Of a DNA stretch of 11,993 nt, positions 1 to 6,373 are shown piece after piece (the stretch's first letter is position 1; each line of letters opens with the position of its first letter). The notes beneath the pieces are model-generated. The model made no database searches, had not been told where the DNA came from, and saw only the letters and a program-made list of their open reading frames with translations. This stretch comes from Acidobacteriota bacterium (GTDB lineage: Bacteria > Acidobacteriota > UBA6911 > JACQSX01). The translations under genes were made by a program, and so were the position numbers. The DNA is taken from positions 1 to 11,993 of the forward strand of contig JACQGG010000110.1 of the NCBI GenBank assembly GCA_016199665.1, in the 5' to 3' direction.

Positions 1-141
1 AGCAGGCGACGAGCTCCGGACCTCCCTTTGCGTCATCTGTCAATGGGAATGACGCATGATTTTGAAGTCGCCATCGAAGAGGGGGCCACTCTGCTGCGCG
101 TCGGCACCGCCATCTTCGGAAAGCGCGAACCCGCGGCGTAG
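1..141 (+). CDS. yggS: YggS-family PLP homeostasis protein, C-terminal fragment
   Basis: This is the last 46 codons of a gene that begins outside the window, read in frame 1 and ending at TAG (139-141). The residues LSMGMTHDFEVAIEEG followed by LRVGTAIFGKR match the conserved C-terminal end of YggS/PROSC proteins, where the SMGMS-D segment and the R-G-x-x-I-F-G segment bind the phosphate of pyridoxal 5'-phosphate. Family members are cytosolic single-domain TIM-barrel proteins that bind PLP and balance B6 vitamers without a known catalytic reaction. The barrel and the PLP lysine lie upstream and cannot be seen. The gene converges on the protease gene, whose stop is 27 bases away. The assignment rests only on this tail, which is nevertheless distinctive. 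Confidence 0.78.
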   Translation, partial: SRRRAPDLPLRHLSMGMTHDFEVAIEEGATLLRVGTAIFGKREPAA

Positions 142-168
142 CCGCATGAAATCAGACGTAACTTGGGA

Positions 169-1755
169 TTAGCGGGGCAGCAAAGGCAGGATCAGCTCGG
201 CCGGGACACCAAAATTGCTTCCTCCAAACGCAGGCAGGGCCGCGAAGTTGACGCCTATCACCTCTCCCCGAGAGTTGAAGATTGGCCCCCCACTGCCTCC
301 ATGTGTCGTCTGCGCATCGTAGACCAGCCGATGTGGAAGCACATCACCCAGGTGTCCTTGCGTGGCAATGGGCCGAATCAGATTACGTCGCGCCATTGCC
401 TGCGCCAGTTGGTCCAGGCTGGAAGGCCGTTCGGAAACGATGCTTTCAATGGTCTGCTTGCTGTAGCGGGCCAGCATCGCCTCGTAGCCTGCTGGATACC
501 CCAACAGCAGGATCGGCTCCCCCGACCTTGGCTTGGTCGGGGAAATGCTCAATACGGAAGGATGGGATTTGCCCAATTCTGTCTTCAGAAGGGACACGTC
601 GGCAGCTTTGGAATGTTTCACCACTTGCAGTGGGTAGCCAGCTCTGTGACCCGGGAAATAGGCTTGGAATACCAGCCAGACCGGGTCAAATCCAGTTCGA
701 ATGATTTCCTGATCCGCCTCATCATTCGTCCAAGGCTCGGCGACATGGCGGTTGGTCAAGATGTGGCCGGTGCGAGTGGCCAAAAAGCCGCTCCCCGTGT
801 AAAAACGAGACAGGGGGACTCCCCCATCGCCTACCTCAAGCCTCACTTGACCTGATGGATCCCTCAAGGGGACTCCCTGGGGGTCGAAACCAGCAAAGCG
901 CAGCATCCTGCCCGACGTCTTTTCGGCAAACCCATACTGGCCCACAATGAAACAGACACCGCTGCTGTAGCGGGCGACCAGTGAAGGTGCAAAATCAAAC
1001 TCACCCCGGAGCTTCTCCAACTCCTTTGCCAGGCGACGTAACTCCTGACCGCCTGTCTCGTCCATCGACTCCTTCATTCGTTGGAGCCGCCTCTCCCCTT
1101 CGGCGGCCACCTGCCTGCTGGTCTCTTCGAGCTTTTCCAGTTCCGCCTTCAGAGTTCGGCGCTCCTTCTCGGACTGCTCCGCCAGTCTGGCGAGTGAGTT
1201 CTCGTAATGACGAAACTGTTGATTGTTCCACCAGACATAACCTCCCGCAACAGAGCCGACGGTCAGCAGTAGCACGAGCGTCGACCACCGGAACAATCGC
1301 GTCGTCTGGTGGACCATGTCGTGCCAAACATGACGCACAAAAACACTGATCTTCCGGTGTGCTGGAACATCTGCCAGTTTGACGATGTCGACGCAATCCC
1401 GGCAAATGTGGAGAATCGGTTTGTGTCGCCGGTGCCTTCTCCTCGGCAGGCGGAAACGGATTTGAGGTCCGGACAATCCCAGCCCGATCAGATCCCCGTC
1501 TTGCAGGATGATTTCACTGACCTCCCGGTGATTGACCAACAGGTGCCCATCTTCGCTCGTTTTTCTCAAGTAAAGACGGGAGTTTTCCTGGACGATTTCG
1601 ACGTGATGGGCTTTGACTCCTCTCTCGCCCTCGAATCTAAGGTCACAATCGTGGGCAGCGCCGAGCCGAAACCGGGAATGGTCAGAGGTCGTTGTCTGGC
1701 CGCGCCGGCCCCCGGACAGAACAGTCAGCCTAAAATGCACGCGTCGGTCTTGCAC
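169..1755 (-). CDS. FHA domain, transmembrane, coiled-coil, trypsin-like serine protease
   Basis: A 528-residue single-pass membrane protein. Residues about 26-103 look like an FHA (phosphothreonine-binding) domain: RLGAAHDCDLRF, then VKAHHVEI, then LLVNHREV. A basic stretch (104-111) follows and a hydrophobic helix lies at about 158-176. Residues 180-250 are a charged heptad-rich coiled coil. Residues about 318-528 form a trypsin/HtrA-like protease with the full triad: His337 in TNRHVAEPW, Asp386 in AADVSLL and Ser488 in THGGSGGP. No PDZ domain follows. The predicted topology is FHA in the cytoplasm and protease in the periplasm, so it could link Ser/Thr-kinase signalling to envelope proteolysis; that is inference. 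One oddity is that the FHA position usually holding the phosphopeptide-binding Ser (vSrxH) reads VKAHH, so ligand binding may be altered. The start chosen is GTG at 1755, with AGGGA just upstream at close spacing; no better in-frame start precedes the upstream stop. It is divergent from tmk across the palindromic element. Confidence 0.85.
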   Translation of the reverse strand: MQDRRVHFRLTVLSGGRRGQTTTSDHSRFRLGAAHDCDLRFEGERGVKAHHVEIVQENSRLYLRKTSEDGHLLVNHREVSEIILQDGDLIGLGLSGPQIRFRLPRRRHRRHKPILHICRDCVDIVKLADVPAHRKISVFVRHVWHDMVHQTTRLFRWSTLVLLLTVGSVAGGYVWWNNQQFRHYENSLARLAEQSEKERRTLKAELEKLEETSRQVAAEGERRLQRMKESMDETGGQELRRLAKELEKLRGEFDFAPSLVARYSSGVCFIVGQYGFAEKTSGRMLRFAGFDPQGVPLRDPSGQVRLEVGDGGVPLSRFYTGSGFLATRTGHILTNRHVAEPWTNDEADQEIIRTGFDPVWLVFQAYFPGHRAGYPLQVVKHSKAADVSLLKTELGKSHPSVLSISPTKPRSGEPILLLGYPAGYEAMLARYSKQTIESIVSERPSSLDQLAQAMARRNLIRPIATQGHLGDVLPHRLVYDAQTTHGGSGGPIFNSRGEVIGVNFAALPAFGGSNFGVPAELILPLLPR

Positions 1756-1846
1756 AAGTCCCTGTGCAGGGCGAGTGGATCGTCCTGAGACAATGCCCCA
1801 AACAAGATTACTGCTTGATCCTTACAAAGGCCAGCAAGAAGGGGGA

Positions 1847-1935
1847 GATCCGGGGACAGACTACTCATTCACCGATCTCTCACCAGACAAAGATTCGCTT
1901 GAAAGATCGGTGAATGAGTAGTCTGTCCCCGGATC
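1847..1935. repeat. Perfect 32-bp inverted repeat with 25-nt loop (REP/MITE-like)
   Basis: The left arm (1847-1878) and right arm (1904-1935) are exact reverse complements over 32 bases, separated by a 25-base loop (1879-1903). The arms begin GATCCGGGGACAGACTACTC. The outermost GATC is itself palindromic, so it also reads as a 4-bp direct repeat at both edges and could be a target duplication. The element is richer in A+T than its neighbours and lies between two divergently transcribed genes, where a terminator would serve neither. The GGGGACAG/CTGTCCCC termini remind me of REP-type palindromes linked to Y1/RAYT transposases, but this is recollection. No transposase is present, and no second copy was noticed in the window. 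Confidence 0.85.
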
Positions 1936-1952
1936 AGTAGGGCGGCCGTCCG

Positions 1953-1981
1953 CTGACAGCGACGTGGTTTTAGGGTACGAT
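1953..1981 (+). promoter_or_regulatory. Candidate sigma70-type promoter for tmk
   Basis: CTGACA (1953-1958, five of six matches to the -35 consensus) and TACGAT (1976-1981, four of six to the -10) are separated by exactly 17 bases. Initiation about 7 bases after the -10 would fall at or near the tmk ATG at 1988, giving a leaderless or nearly leaderless mRNA. tmk needs its own promoter, because the gene upstream runs in the opposite direction. This is a sequence match only. Confidence 0.3.
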
Positions 1982-1987
1982 TCCCCC

Positions 1988-2629
1988 ATGCCTCCCGGAA
2001 AATTTGTGACTTTCGAAGGAATCGAAGGGGCCGGCAAGACCACGCACCTGGACCATTTGTGCCGATACCTGGATGAGCGGGGCTTTCATTATCTGCTGAC
2101 GCGCGAACCCGGGGGCACCGCGTTTGGAGAAGAAATTCGCGTCGTCCTGCTCCACCCGTCCGGCGCGCCGCGCCACCCCATGGGCGAACTGCTGCTGTAC
2201 CTGGCCGACCGGGTTCAGCATCTCGACCAAGTCATCCGACCCGCCTTGGCTCAGGGGATTCACGTTCTTTGCGACCGCTACCACGACGCCACGCGGGCCT
2301 ATCAAGGCTTTGCCCGCGGCGTTGCGCCGGAATTGATCGATCGGCTGGCGAGCCTCTTGGAAATCCTCACACCGGATCTGACCGTGGTCTTTGAGGTCGA
2401 CGTGATGCTGGGGCTGCAGCGCGCCCGGAAACGCAACCGGCGCGACGGCCAGGAAATGCAAGGGCGCTTTGAAAAGGAGGATCCCGAGTTTCACGGAAAG
2501 GTCCTGGAAGGATACCGGGCTCTGGCCAGGCAGGAGCCGGGCCGATTTCGCTTCGTCGACACCCACGGCGACTTCCAGGAGGCCCAGAACCGGGTGCGCA
2601 GCATTGTTGAATCATTCCTCCGAAACTGA
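1988..2629 (+). CDS. tmk: Thymidylate kinase
   Basis: This enzyme phosphorylates dTMP to dTDP with ATP in the cytosol and is essential for dTTP supply. The 213-residue product has the normal family length. It shows the P-loop GIEGAGKT (11-18), the REPGG motif (39-43), the DRY motif (96-98) and AYQG (104-107) in the dTMP pocket. An arginine-rich LID follows (RARKRNRRDG, from about 145). The acidic-free P-loop interior (A15, G16) plus a basic LID resembles the E. coli-type enzyme. In the usual DRYxDSTxAYQG pattern the Ser is Ala here (A101). The start is ATG 1988, because KFVTFEG follows at the normal distance; a GTG at 1964 in the same frame would add 8 residues and is less likely. Only a weak TAGGG (1971-1975) lies upstream. 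The stop TGA shares its A with the holB ATG, so the two are translationally coupled. Confidence 0.95.
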   Translation: MPPGKFVTFEGIEGAGKTTHLDHLCRYLDERGFHYLLTREPGGTAFGEEIRVVLLHPSGAPRHPMGELLLYLADRVQHLDQVIRPALAQGIHVLCDRYHDATRAYQGFARGVAPELIDRLASLLEILTPDLTVVFEVDVMLGLQRARKRNRRDGQEMQGRFEKEDPEFHGKVLEGYRALARQEPGRFRFVDTHGDFQEAQNRVRSIVESFLRN

Positions 2630-3612
2630 TGCTCTCCTCCTTCAAGGAATTCCGGGGCAACCCTGAGATGCTCGCCCGTCTTCTGCGGGCGGTCCGCCGG
2701 GAGAGCATCCTTCCCGCGTTCATTCTGGCCGGACCGGAAGGAGTGGGCAAGAAACTGCTCGCGCTGCTGGCGGCGCAGGTTCTCAACTGCGAGAAACCGG
2801 AGCCGGACGGCGCCTGCGGGCAATGCGCCCCTTGCCGGAAAATCGCGCGGGGAATACACCCGGACGTGCACGTGATCGTTCCGGAGGGAAGCGAGATCAA
2901 GATTAAGCAAACCCGGGAGTTGTCGGCGGACTTGCAGTATCGCCCTTTTGAAGGAAAGCGGAAAGTTTACATCCTCGACCCGGCTGAGAGATTGAATGAA
3001 GCAGCGACCAACTCCATCCTGAAGACCTTGGAGGAGTGTCCCGCTTACGCCTGGATTGTGCTGGTGACGGCCCATCCGAACGCCCTGCTGCCCACGATTC
3101 GCTCGCGATGCCCGGTCTACCGGTTGGCTCCCATCCCGGCGGCTGACATTGAAAGCTTCCTGGTGCAGGGCGGCCGTGACCCGCAACAAGCCCGCGTCTT
3201 GTCCAAAGCGTGCGGCGGCAGCATCGGCCGCGCGATTTCCCAGGATTGGAGCCAGCTCCAGATGCATCGCAGCCGGGCGGTATCCCTGCTGCAGAGGCTG
3301 GCGCCCGGCGGCTTTTATCAGGTTCGCAACTTCTGGTCAAAGCTTTCCACAGAAGAACGCACCCGGCTCACGCTGGAGGATTTGTTCCAGACGCTGCTGG
3401 TTCTGCTTCGCGACCTTCTCATGCTCAAGGAAAACCGGAGGCCGGAGGTGACCCATGACGACATTGCGCCGCAACTGGCGAGCCTCGCCTCAGCATACTC
3501 CTTTGAAAGGATTTGCGAGTTGGAGGCGCAACTGCGAAATGCTCTGCGGGAACTGCAGCGAAATGTAAACGCTCAGGTCCTGGTGGAGTCTTTGTACTTC
3601 GAACAGCAATGA
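2629..3612 (+). CDS. holB: DNA polymerase III subunit delta' (clamp loader)
   Basis: The product is the delta' subunit of the clamp-loader complex, which works with the tau/gamma and delta subunits to open the sliding clamp and place it on primed DNA. Its 327 residues show an AAA+ N-terminal half: a Walker A-like GPEGVGKK (35-42), and four cysteines typical of the clamp-loader zinc module (C54, C63, C66, C69). A Walker B-like segment KVYILDPAERL follows (112-122), then an SRC motif (S159-R160-C161). The SRC motif carries the arginine finger that acts on the neighbouring subunit. Lysine replaces the final Thr/Ser of Walker A and Pro follows Asp in Walker B. This agrees with delta' usually being a stator that does not hydrolyse ATP. 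The C-terminal helical collar (about 215-327) fits the family but is weakly conserved. The gene begins inside the tmk stop (TGATG), a frequent bacterial pairing. It converges on the TPR gene with 12 bases between stops and no clear terminator. Confidence 0.92.
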   Translation: MLSSFKEFRGNPEMLARLLRAVRRESILPAFILAGPEGVGKKLLALLAAQVLNCEKPEPDGACGQCAPCRKIARGIHPDVHVIVPEGSEIKIKQTRELSADLQYRPFEGKRKVYILDPAERLNEAATNSILKTLEECPAYAWIVLVTAHPNALLPTIRSRCPVYRLAPIPAADIESFLVQGGRDPQQARVLSKACGGSIGRAISQDWSQLQMHRSRAVSLLQRLAPGGFYQVRNFWSKLSTEERTRLTLEDLFQTLLVLLRDLLMLKENRRPEVTHDDIAPQLASLASAYSFERICELEAQLRNALRELQRNVNAQVLVESLYFEQQ

Positions 3613-3624
3613 GTGAAGAACATT

Positions 3625-4035
3625 TCATCGGGCCAGCAGACGCGCGTATTCGGCCGCCTTGTTCCCGTTTGGAAATTTTCCAAGGTATTCGTGCATCCAC
3701 TGGCGCGCTTTTGCGCTGTCTTTGTTTCGCTCCAGCGCGCGAATCAGCTTCTCGTAGGCAACCGGGTAGTCGGGCCGGTACTGGAGCGCTTCCTGATACC
3801 GCGCGATGGCGGCGCGGAAATTGTCACGCTTAAAGTAAAAGTCCCCCACCTTGACCTCTTCTTCGGCCCGGGCTGGATTCCGTTCAACCGGGGCCGGCGG
3901 CTTGTCTATTTCATCCCGAATCAGCACCGGCGCTTTGGCCGGCGGAACGTCTTCCTCAGGGGGCGGCGAGCTTGACTGCTGCCCGAAAACCAAGCCGGCA
4001 GAGACCAGGATCCAAAAAGGTGTAAACTTTTTCAT
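3625..4035 (-). CDS. Secreted tetratricopeptide-repeat protein
   Basis: A 136-residue protein of unknown specific role. Residues 1-19 form a classical signal peptide: MKK, a hydrophobic core FWILVSAGLVFG, then QQ. There is no lipobox cysteine, so a soluble periplasmic protein is expected. Residues 20-55 are low-complexity and Pro/Ser/Glu rich. Residues about 58-124 hold two helix-turn-helix TPR units. The first (KVGDFYFKRDNFRAAIARYQ) resembles the TPRs of BamD- and YbgF-like envelope proteins, with the usual Ala and Tyr positions and a terminal Pro (RPDYP). The second is more divergent. TPRs bind other proteins, so a scaffold role in the envelope is the reasonable guess. The start ATG 4035 is preceded by AGGATGG (4049-4043) at a spacing of 7. 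The neighbours are holB (convergent) and hfq (divergent); neither points to a pathway. Confidence 0.85.
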   Translation of the reverse strand: MKKFTPFWILVSAGLVFGQQSSSPPPEEDVPPAKAPVLIRDEIDKPPAPVERNPARAEEEVKVGDFYFKRDNFRAAIARYQEALQYRPDYPVAYEKLIRALERNKDSAKARQWMHEYLGKFPNGNKAAEYARLLAR

Positions 4036-4079
4036 CCCACGACCATCCTAAAAGACGGGTCAATTGTAGCAAATTTTCC

Positions 4080-4108
4080 TTGTCAAAACGGCAAAGGGGC
4101 GGTATCGT
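4080..4108 (+). promoter_or_regulatory. Candidate promoter for hfq
   Basis: TTGTCA (4080-4085) and TATCGT (4103-4108) are separated by 17 bases and match the sigma70 -35 and -10 boxes at five and four of six positions. Transcription starting near 4115 would give a leader of roughly 95 bases before the hfq start. On the other strand TACAAT (4068-4063) is a good -10 for the TPR gene but lacks a well-placed -35, because its nearby TTGACA (4086-4081) is only 12 bases away. Confidence 0.33.
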
Positions 4109-4195
4109 TATGCAAGGTCTTTATCCTCATACACTGAACGATCGGGCCTTCAAGAATATCGCCGTTTGATTTTTTCAAAAGGAAGTGGGAATTAT

Positions 4196-4202
4196 GGAGG
4201 GT
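4196..4202 (+). promoter_or_regulatory. Ribosome binding site that decides the hfq start
   Basis: GGAGGGT lies 6 bases before the ATG at 4209 (8 bases from the end of GGAGG), which is ideal spacing. The upstream in-frame starts, GTG 4185 and ATG 4194, have only the weaker AAGGAAG (4179-4185) near them, so 4209 is preferred. Confidence 0.6.
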
Positions 4203-4208
4203 GATTCA

Positions 4209-4526
4209 ATGGTTAATCGAAAACTTATTCGGCCCTCGCTCTCAGAATTGAAGGAACAGGGGCCGAGTAAGTATGCGAACGCGCAGCGCAAACGCGTTCC
4301 GCCAGAGCAGACTTTTGCGGAAAACTATTACTATCTGAAGCAGATGTCGAGCAAGACTCCCGTGGTCGTCAAACTGCTCGACGGAGAAGAGATCCGCGGA
4401 GTCATCGAGTGGTATGACAAGCACTGCATTAAGGTAAACCGTATCGCTGAACCGAACCTTTTGGTTCCCAAGCACAACATCAAGTACATCTTTAAAGAAA
4501 ATGAAGTGAAAGGCGAAAACGACTAG
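4209..4526 (+). CDS. hfq: Hfq-like RNA chaperone with N-terminal extension
   Basis: Hfq forms a hexameric ring that binds small RNAs and mRNAs and promotes their pairing. Of 105 residues, about 36-96 form an Sm fold. Sm1 runs through PVVVKLLDGEEIRGVIEWYD and on to about residue 77, with the invariant D-G of the Sm turn. Sm2 is LLVPKHNIKYIFK (about 84-96) and keeps the Lys-His pair (88-89) of the uridine-binding proximal face of Hfq. FAENYYYLKQM aligns with the N-terminal helix that carries the sRNA-contacting surface. The first 35 residues (MVNRKLIRPSLSELKEQ and a following basic stretch, KYANAQRKR) have no counterpart in the E. coli protein; they are basic and probably disordered, so they may add RNA contacts. 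A start at 4194 or 4185 would add 5 or 8 residues. The usual neighbours miaA and hflX are absent. The gene ends 4 bases from the convergent Fic-like gene. Confidence 0.82.
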   Translation: MVNRKLIRPSLSELKEQGPSKYANAQRKRVPPEQTFAENYYYLKQMSSKTPVVVKLLDGEEIRGVIEWYDKHCIKVNRIAEPNLLVPKHNIKYIFKENEVKGEND

Positions 4527-4530
4527 CGGT

Positions 4531-5163
4531 CTATTCCCCCAGCGCGGCCTGAAGAGCCGCCCGTTCCCCGAATAGCAGGTGGTCCACCAGCGGCTGCATG
4601 TCCAGGTGAAAGGCAGCCTCCAGAGCCTGTTCGTACTTTCCCGGCTGGTAATGTTCCCAGACGGGGAAAACGAAGCCCGCCTTGAGAAACCAGAAATAGG
4701 AGAGGGCGCCCGCAAGCGGAACATTCAGCCGGGCGAAAGGGAATATCTCCAGCAGCCGCGCCTGTGAAAGTGCGGTCTGCTCAACGGCATGCAGTTCCGC
4801 AAACGCTTCGTCTCCGGTCCATTCGAACAACCGCTCCAGGGCCCCCTGAATCTGGTCGGGCGGCAGGGGAGGGTGACCCGGCGCCACGCACAAGGTCGCT
4901 TCCACTCGCCAGCCTGACCCGAGGGGCAGAATTTCATCGATCAGGCGCATCTGCAGGTTGGAGTGGCGACTGGCGGCTTCGGACACTTGCCGGGCCGCTG
5001 TCTCCAGCGCCGCCTCTCCAGGAAACATCTGCGCCAGCCAAGCGCAGTAGCGCCTTTCGTTGTCGGCCCGCTGCCGGCGCTGCGCCTCCAGCGATTGGAC
5101 GGCAAACCGCGATCGCAACTGGTCCAATCCGGCAAACTGCCGGGCAGTTCTCAGTTCACTCAT
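4531..5163 (-). CDS. Catalytically degenerate Fic-fold (Fido) protein
   Basis: The 210-residue product follows the Fic domain plan along its length: an N-terminal helical region, then GWRVEATLCVAPG (about 84-96) where Fic proteins have the G-x-Y/F-R strand segment and flap. PPLPPDQIQGALERLFEW (98-115) matches the helix usually written P..v..lm..l..w. The active-site region comes next, and the tail FLKAGF...YEQALEAAFHLDMQPLVDHLL matches the C-terminal Fic helices. Active Fic enzymes transfer AMP or other phosphate-linked groups using HPFx(D/E)GNGRxxR. Here that motif reads FPFARLNVPLAG (141-152): His is Phe, Asp/Glu is Arg, and GNGR is LNVP, so catalysis by the known mechanism is not expected. 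It may be a binding or scaffold pseudoenzyme. It is the last gene of the mre/rod operon, 118 bases after rodA. The start is uncertain: GTG 5187 would add 8 residues, and neither start has a clear ribosome site. Confidence 0.75.
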   Translation of the reverse strand: MSELRTARQFAGLDQLRSRFAVQSLEAQRRQRADNERRYCAWLAQMFPGEAALETAARQVSEAASRHSNLQMRLIDEILPLGSGWRVEATLCVAPGHPPLPPDQIQGALERLFEWTGDEAFAELHAVEQTALSQARLLEIFPFARLNVPLAGALSYFWFLKAGFVFPVWEHYQPGKYEQALEAAFHLDMQPLVDHLLFGERAALQAALGE

Positions 5164-5275
5164 CAGGGACGAACCCAAGTTCGTCACAGAGCCGCGCGCG
5201 TAAGCAAGCGGCGCGCTAACTCATTGAAATTCCGCGCCGCTCCCTGCCGGTCGCGGTTCGGTGACGAACAGGGAC
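5164..5275 (-). other. Structured rodA to pseudo-Fic leader with alternative hairpins
   Basis: Read as - strand RNA, GUUCGUCAC (5269-5261) can pair perfectly with GUGACGAAC (5187-5179), or locally with CGAAC (5260-5256). GUGACGAAC can instead pair its last seven bases with GUUCGUC (5174-5168) around a UUGG loop, ending 4 bases before the ATG at 5163. The pairings exclude each other, as in attenuators. A CAGGGA/UCCCUG stem (5241-5246 with 5269-5274) can enclose the first hairpin. If translation starts at GTG 5187, one hairpin lies inside the coding region. No U-tract follows. The function is unproven. Confidence 0.4.
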
Positions 5276-5281
5276 TAACTA

Positions 5282-6373
5282 CTAGTAGAAGAACCGCCGT
5301 GCTTGAACGTTCAGGATCAGACCCAGCCCAAGGAAAGTTGACATCAGAGAGGACCCGCCGTAGCTGAGCAGCGGCAAAGGAATGCCCATGATCGGTATCA
5401 GTCCCAGCACCATTCCCACGTTGATCAGCAGATGGAAGGCAAGGAGTGAAGCAACCCCGACAACCAGCAGCATGCCGCTCCGGTCGCGGGCCGCCCGCGT
5501 GAACCCGACCACGCGCTGGAGCAGCCAAAAGTACAGACCCAAGACCGCCAGGGCGCCCGCCAGTCCGGCCTCTTCCGTCAGCACTGCAAAAATGAAATCC
5601 GTGTGGCGCGCCGGAAGAAATCCGAGCTGGCTTTGCGTTCCCTGGAAGATTCCTTTGCCCAGGACGCCCCCGGAACCGATCGCAATCTTGGACTGCTGCG
5701 CCTGGTACCCAACCCCCTTTGGATCCAGCTCGGAGTTGAACGTGGTCACGATGCGCTGGCGCTGATAGTTCTTCAGAGAGAACCAGGCAACCGGCGCCAC
5801 GGAAAGCGCCGCGACCACCGAGATTACGACAAATTTCCTCTTCAAACCGCACACCAGCGTCATGCAACCCAGCACGGGCAGGAAGGTCATGGCCGACCCG
5901 AGATCTCCTTCCAGCATCACCAGCAGCATGGGAACAGACGTGATGCCGGCCGCCAGCGCGATCTCGGACCCGGAGAGATGCTCCTTATTGCCCCGCGAGA
6001 GAAAACGGACCAGCGCAAGAATGGTAACGATCTTCACAAACTCGGAAGGCTGCAGGGCGATCGTCCCGATGCGCAGCCAGCTCCTGTGCCCCCGCACCTC
6101 CGAGCCGAACACCAGCACGCCAAGCAGGAATATCAGGCCGAAGCCGTACAGAAAATGCACATGATCGGTCAGGGTGTGATAGTCAATCAGCATCACCATC
6201 GCAAAAAGAATCAAACTGCACGCCAGCCAGATCAGTTGTCGCCAGAGGAACAGCGTGCGGCTGGCGTCGCGGGTGGCGCTGTAGATGAAGGCGATCCCGA
6301 TAAGCGACAGACTGATCGCGATGAGGAAACTGATCCAGTCAAACTCGGAGAAATAGCGCCGGTTGATTATCAT
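5282..6373 (-). CDS. rodA: Rod-shape SEDS peptidoglycan glycosyltransferase RodA
   Basis: RodA polymerises lipid II into glycan strands for lateral wall growth, in a complex with the class B transpeptidase PBP2. The 363-residue product has the family length and about ten hydrophobic segments, beginning at about 14-34. SEDS signatures are present: GSEVRGHRSWLRIG (90-103), LQPSEFVKI (107-115), EGDLGSA (155-161) and LPARHTDFIFAVLTEEAG (253-270). D259 in HTDF corresponds to the extracellular Asp required for polymerisation in studied RodA proteins. The C-terminal segment LPLLSYGGSS (333-342) is also a family hallmark. The start ATG overlaps the mrdA stop by four bases (ATGA), showing coupling to its functional partner. 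Among SEDS paralogues, FtsW and SpoVE are alternatives, but the mre/mrdA context settles on RodA. Confidence 0.96.
   Translation of the reverse strand: MIINRRYFSEFDWISFLIAISLSLIGIAFIYSATRDASRTLFLWRQLIWLACSLILFAMVMLIDYHTLTDHVHFLYGFGLIFLLGVLVFGSEVRGHRSWLRIGTIALQPSEFVKIVTILALVRFLSRGNKEHLSGSEIALAAGITSVPMLLVMLEGDLGSAMTFLPVLGCMTLVCGLKRKFVVISVVAALSVAPVAWFSLKNYQRQRIVTTFNSELDPKGVGYQAQQSKIAIGSGGVLGKGIFQGTQSQLGFLPARHTDFIFAVLTEEAGLAGALAVLGLYFWLLQRVVGFTRAARDRSGMLLVVGVASLLAFHLLINVGMVLGLIPIMGIPLPLLSYGGSSLMSTFLGLGLILNVQARRFFY

Noticed and set aside
133..145. Hairpin GCGGC-GTA-GCCGC over the yggS stop codon as a terminator
   Set aside because: The stem is only 5 bp and is not followed by a T-run, so intrinsic termination is not supported.
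4544..4560. Hairpin GCGGC/GCCGC near the hfq and pseudo-Fic 3' ends as a bidirectional terminator
   Set aside because: The stem is 5 bp, lies inside the pseudo-Fic coding region and lacks T-runs on either side.
5191..5216. GC-rich inverted repeat in the rodA to pseudo-Fic gap as a terminator
   Set aside because: Pairing needs a bulge and no T-tract follows on the - strand, so it is at most part of the structured leader.
5279..5288. 10-bp palindrome CTACTAGTAG at the rodA stop
   Set aside because: It is short, partly set by the stop codon, and has no repeat elsewhere; chance is sufficient.
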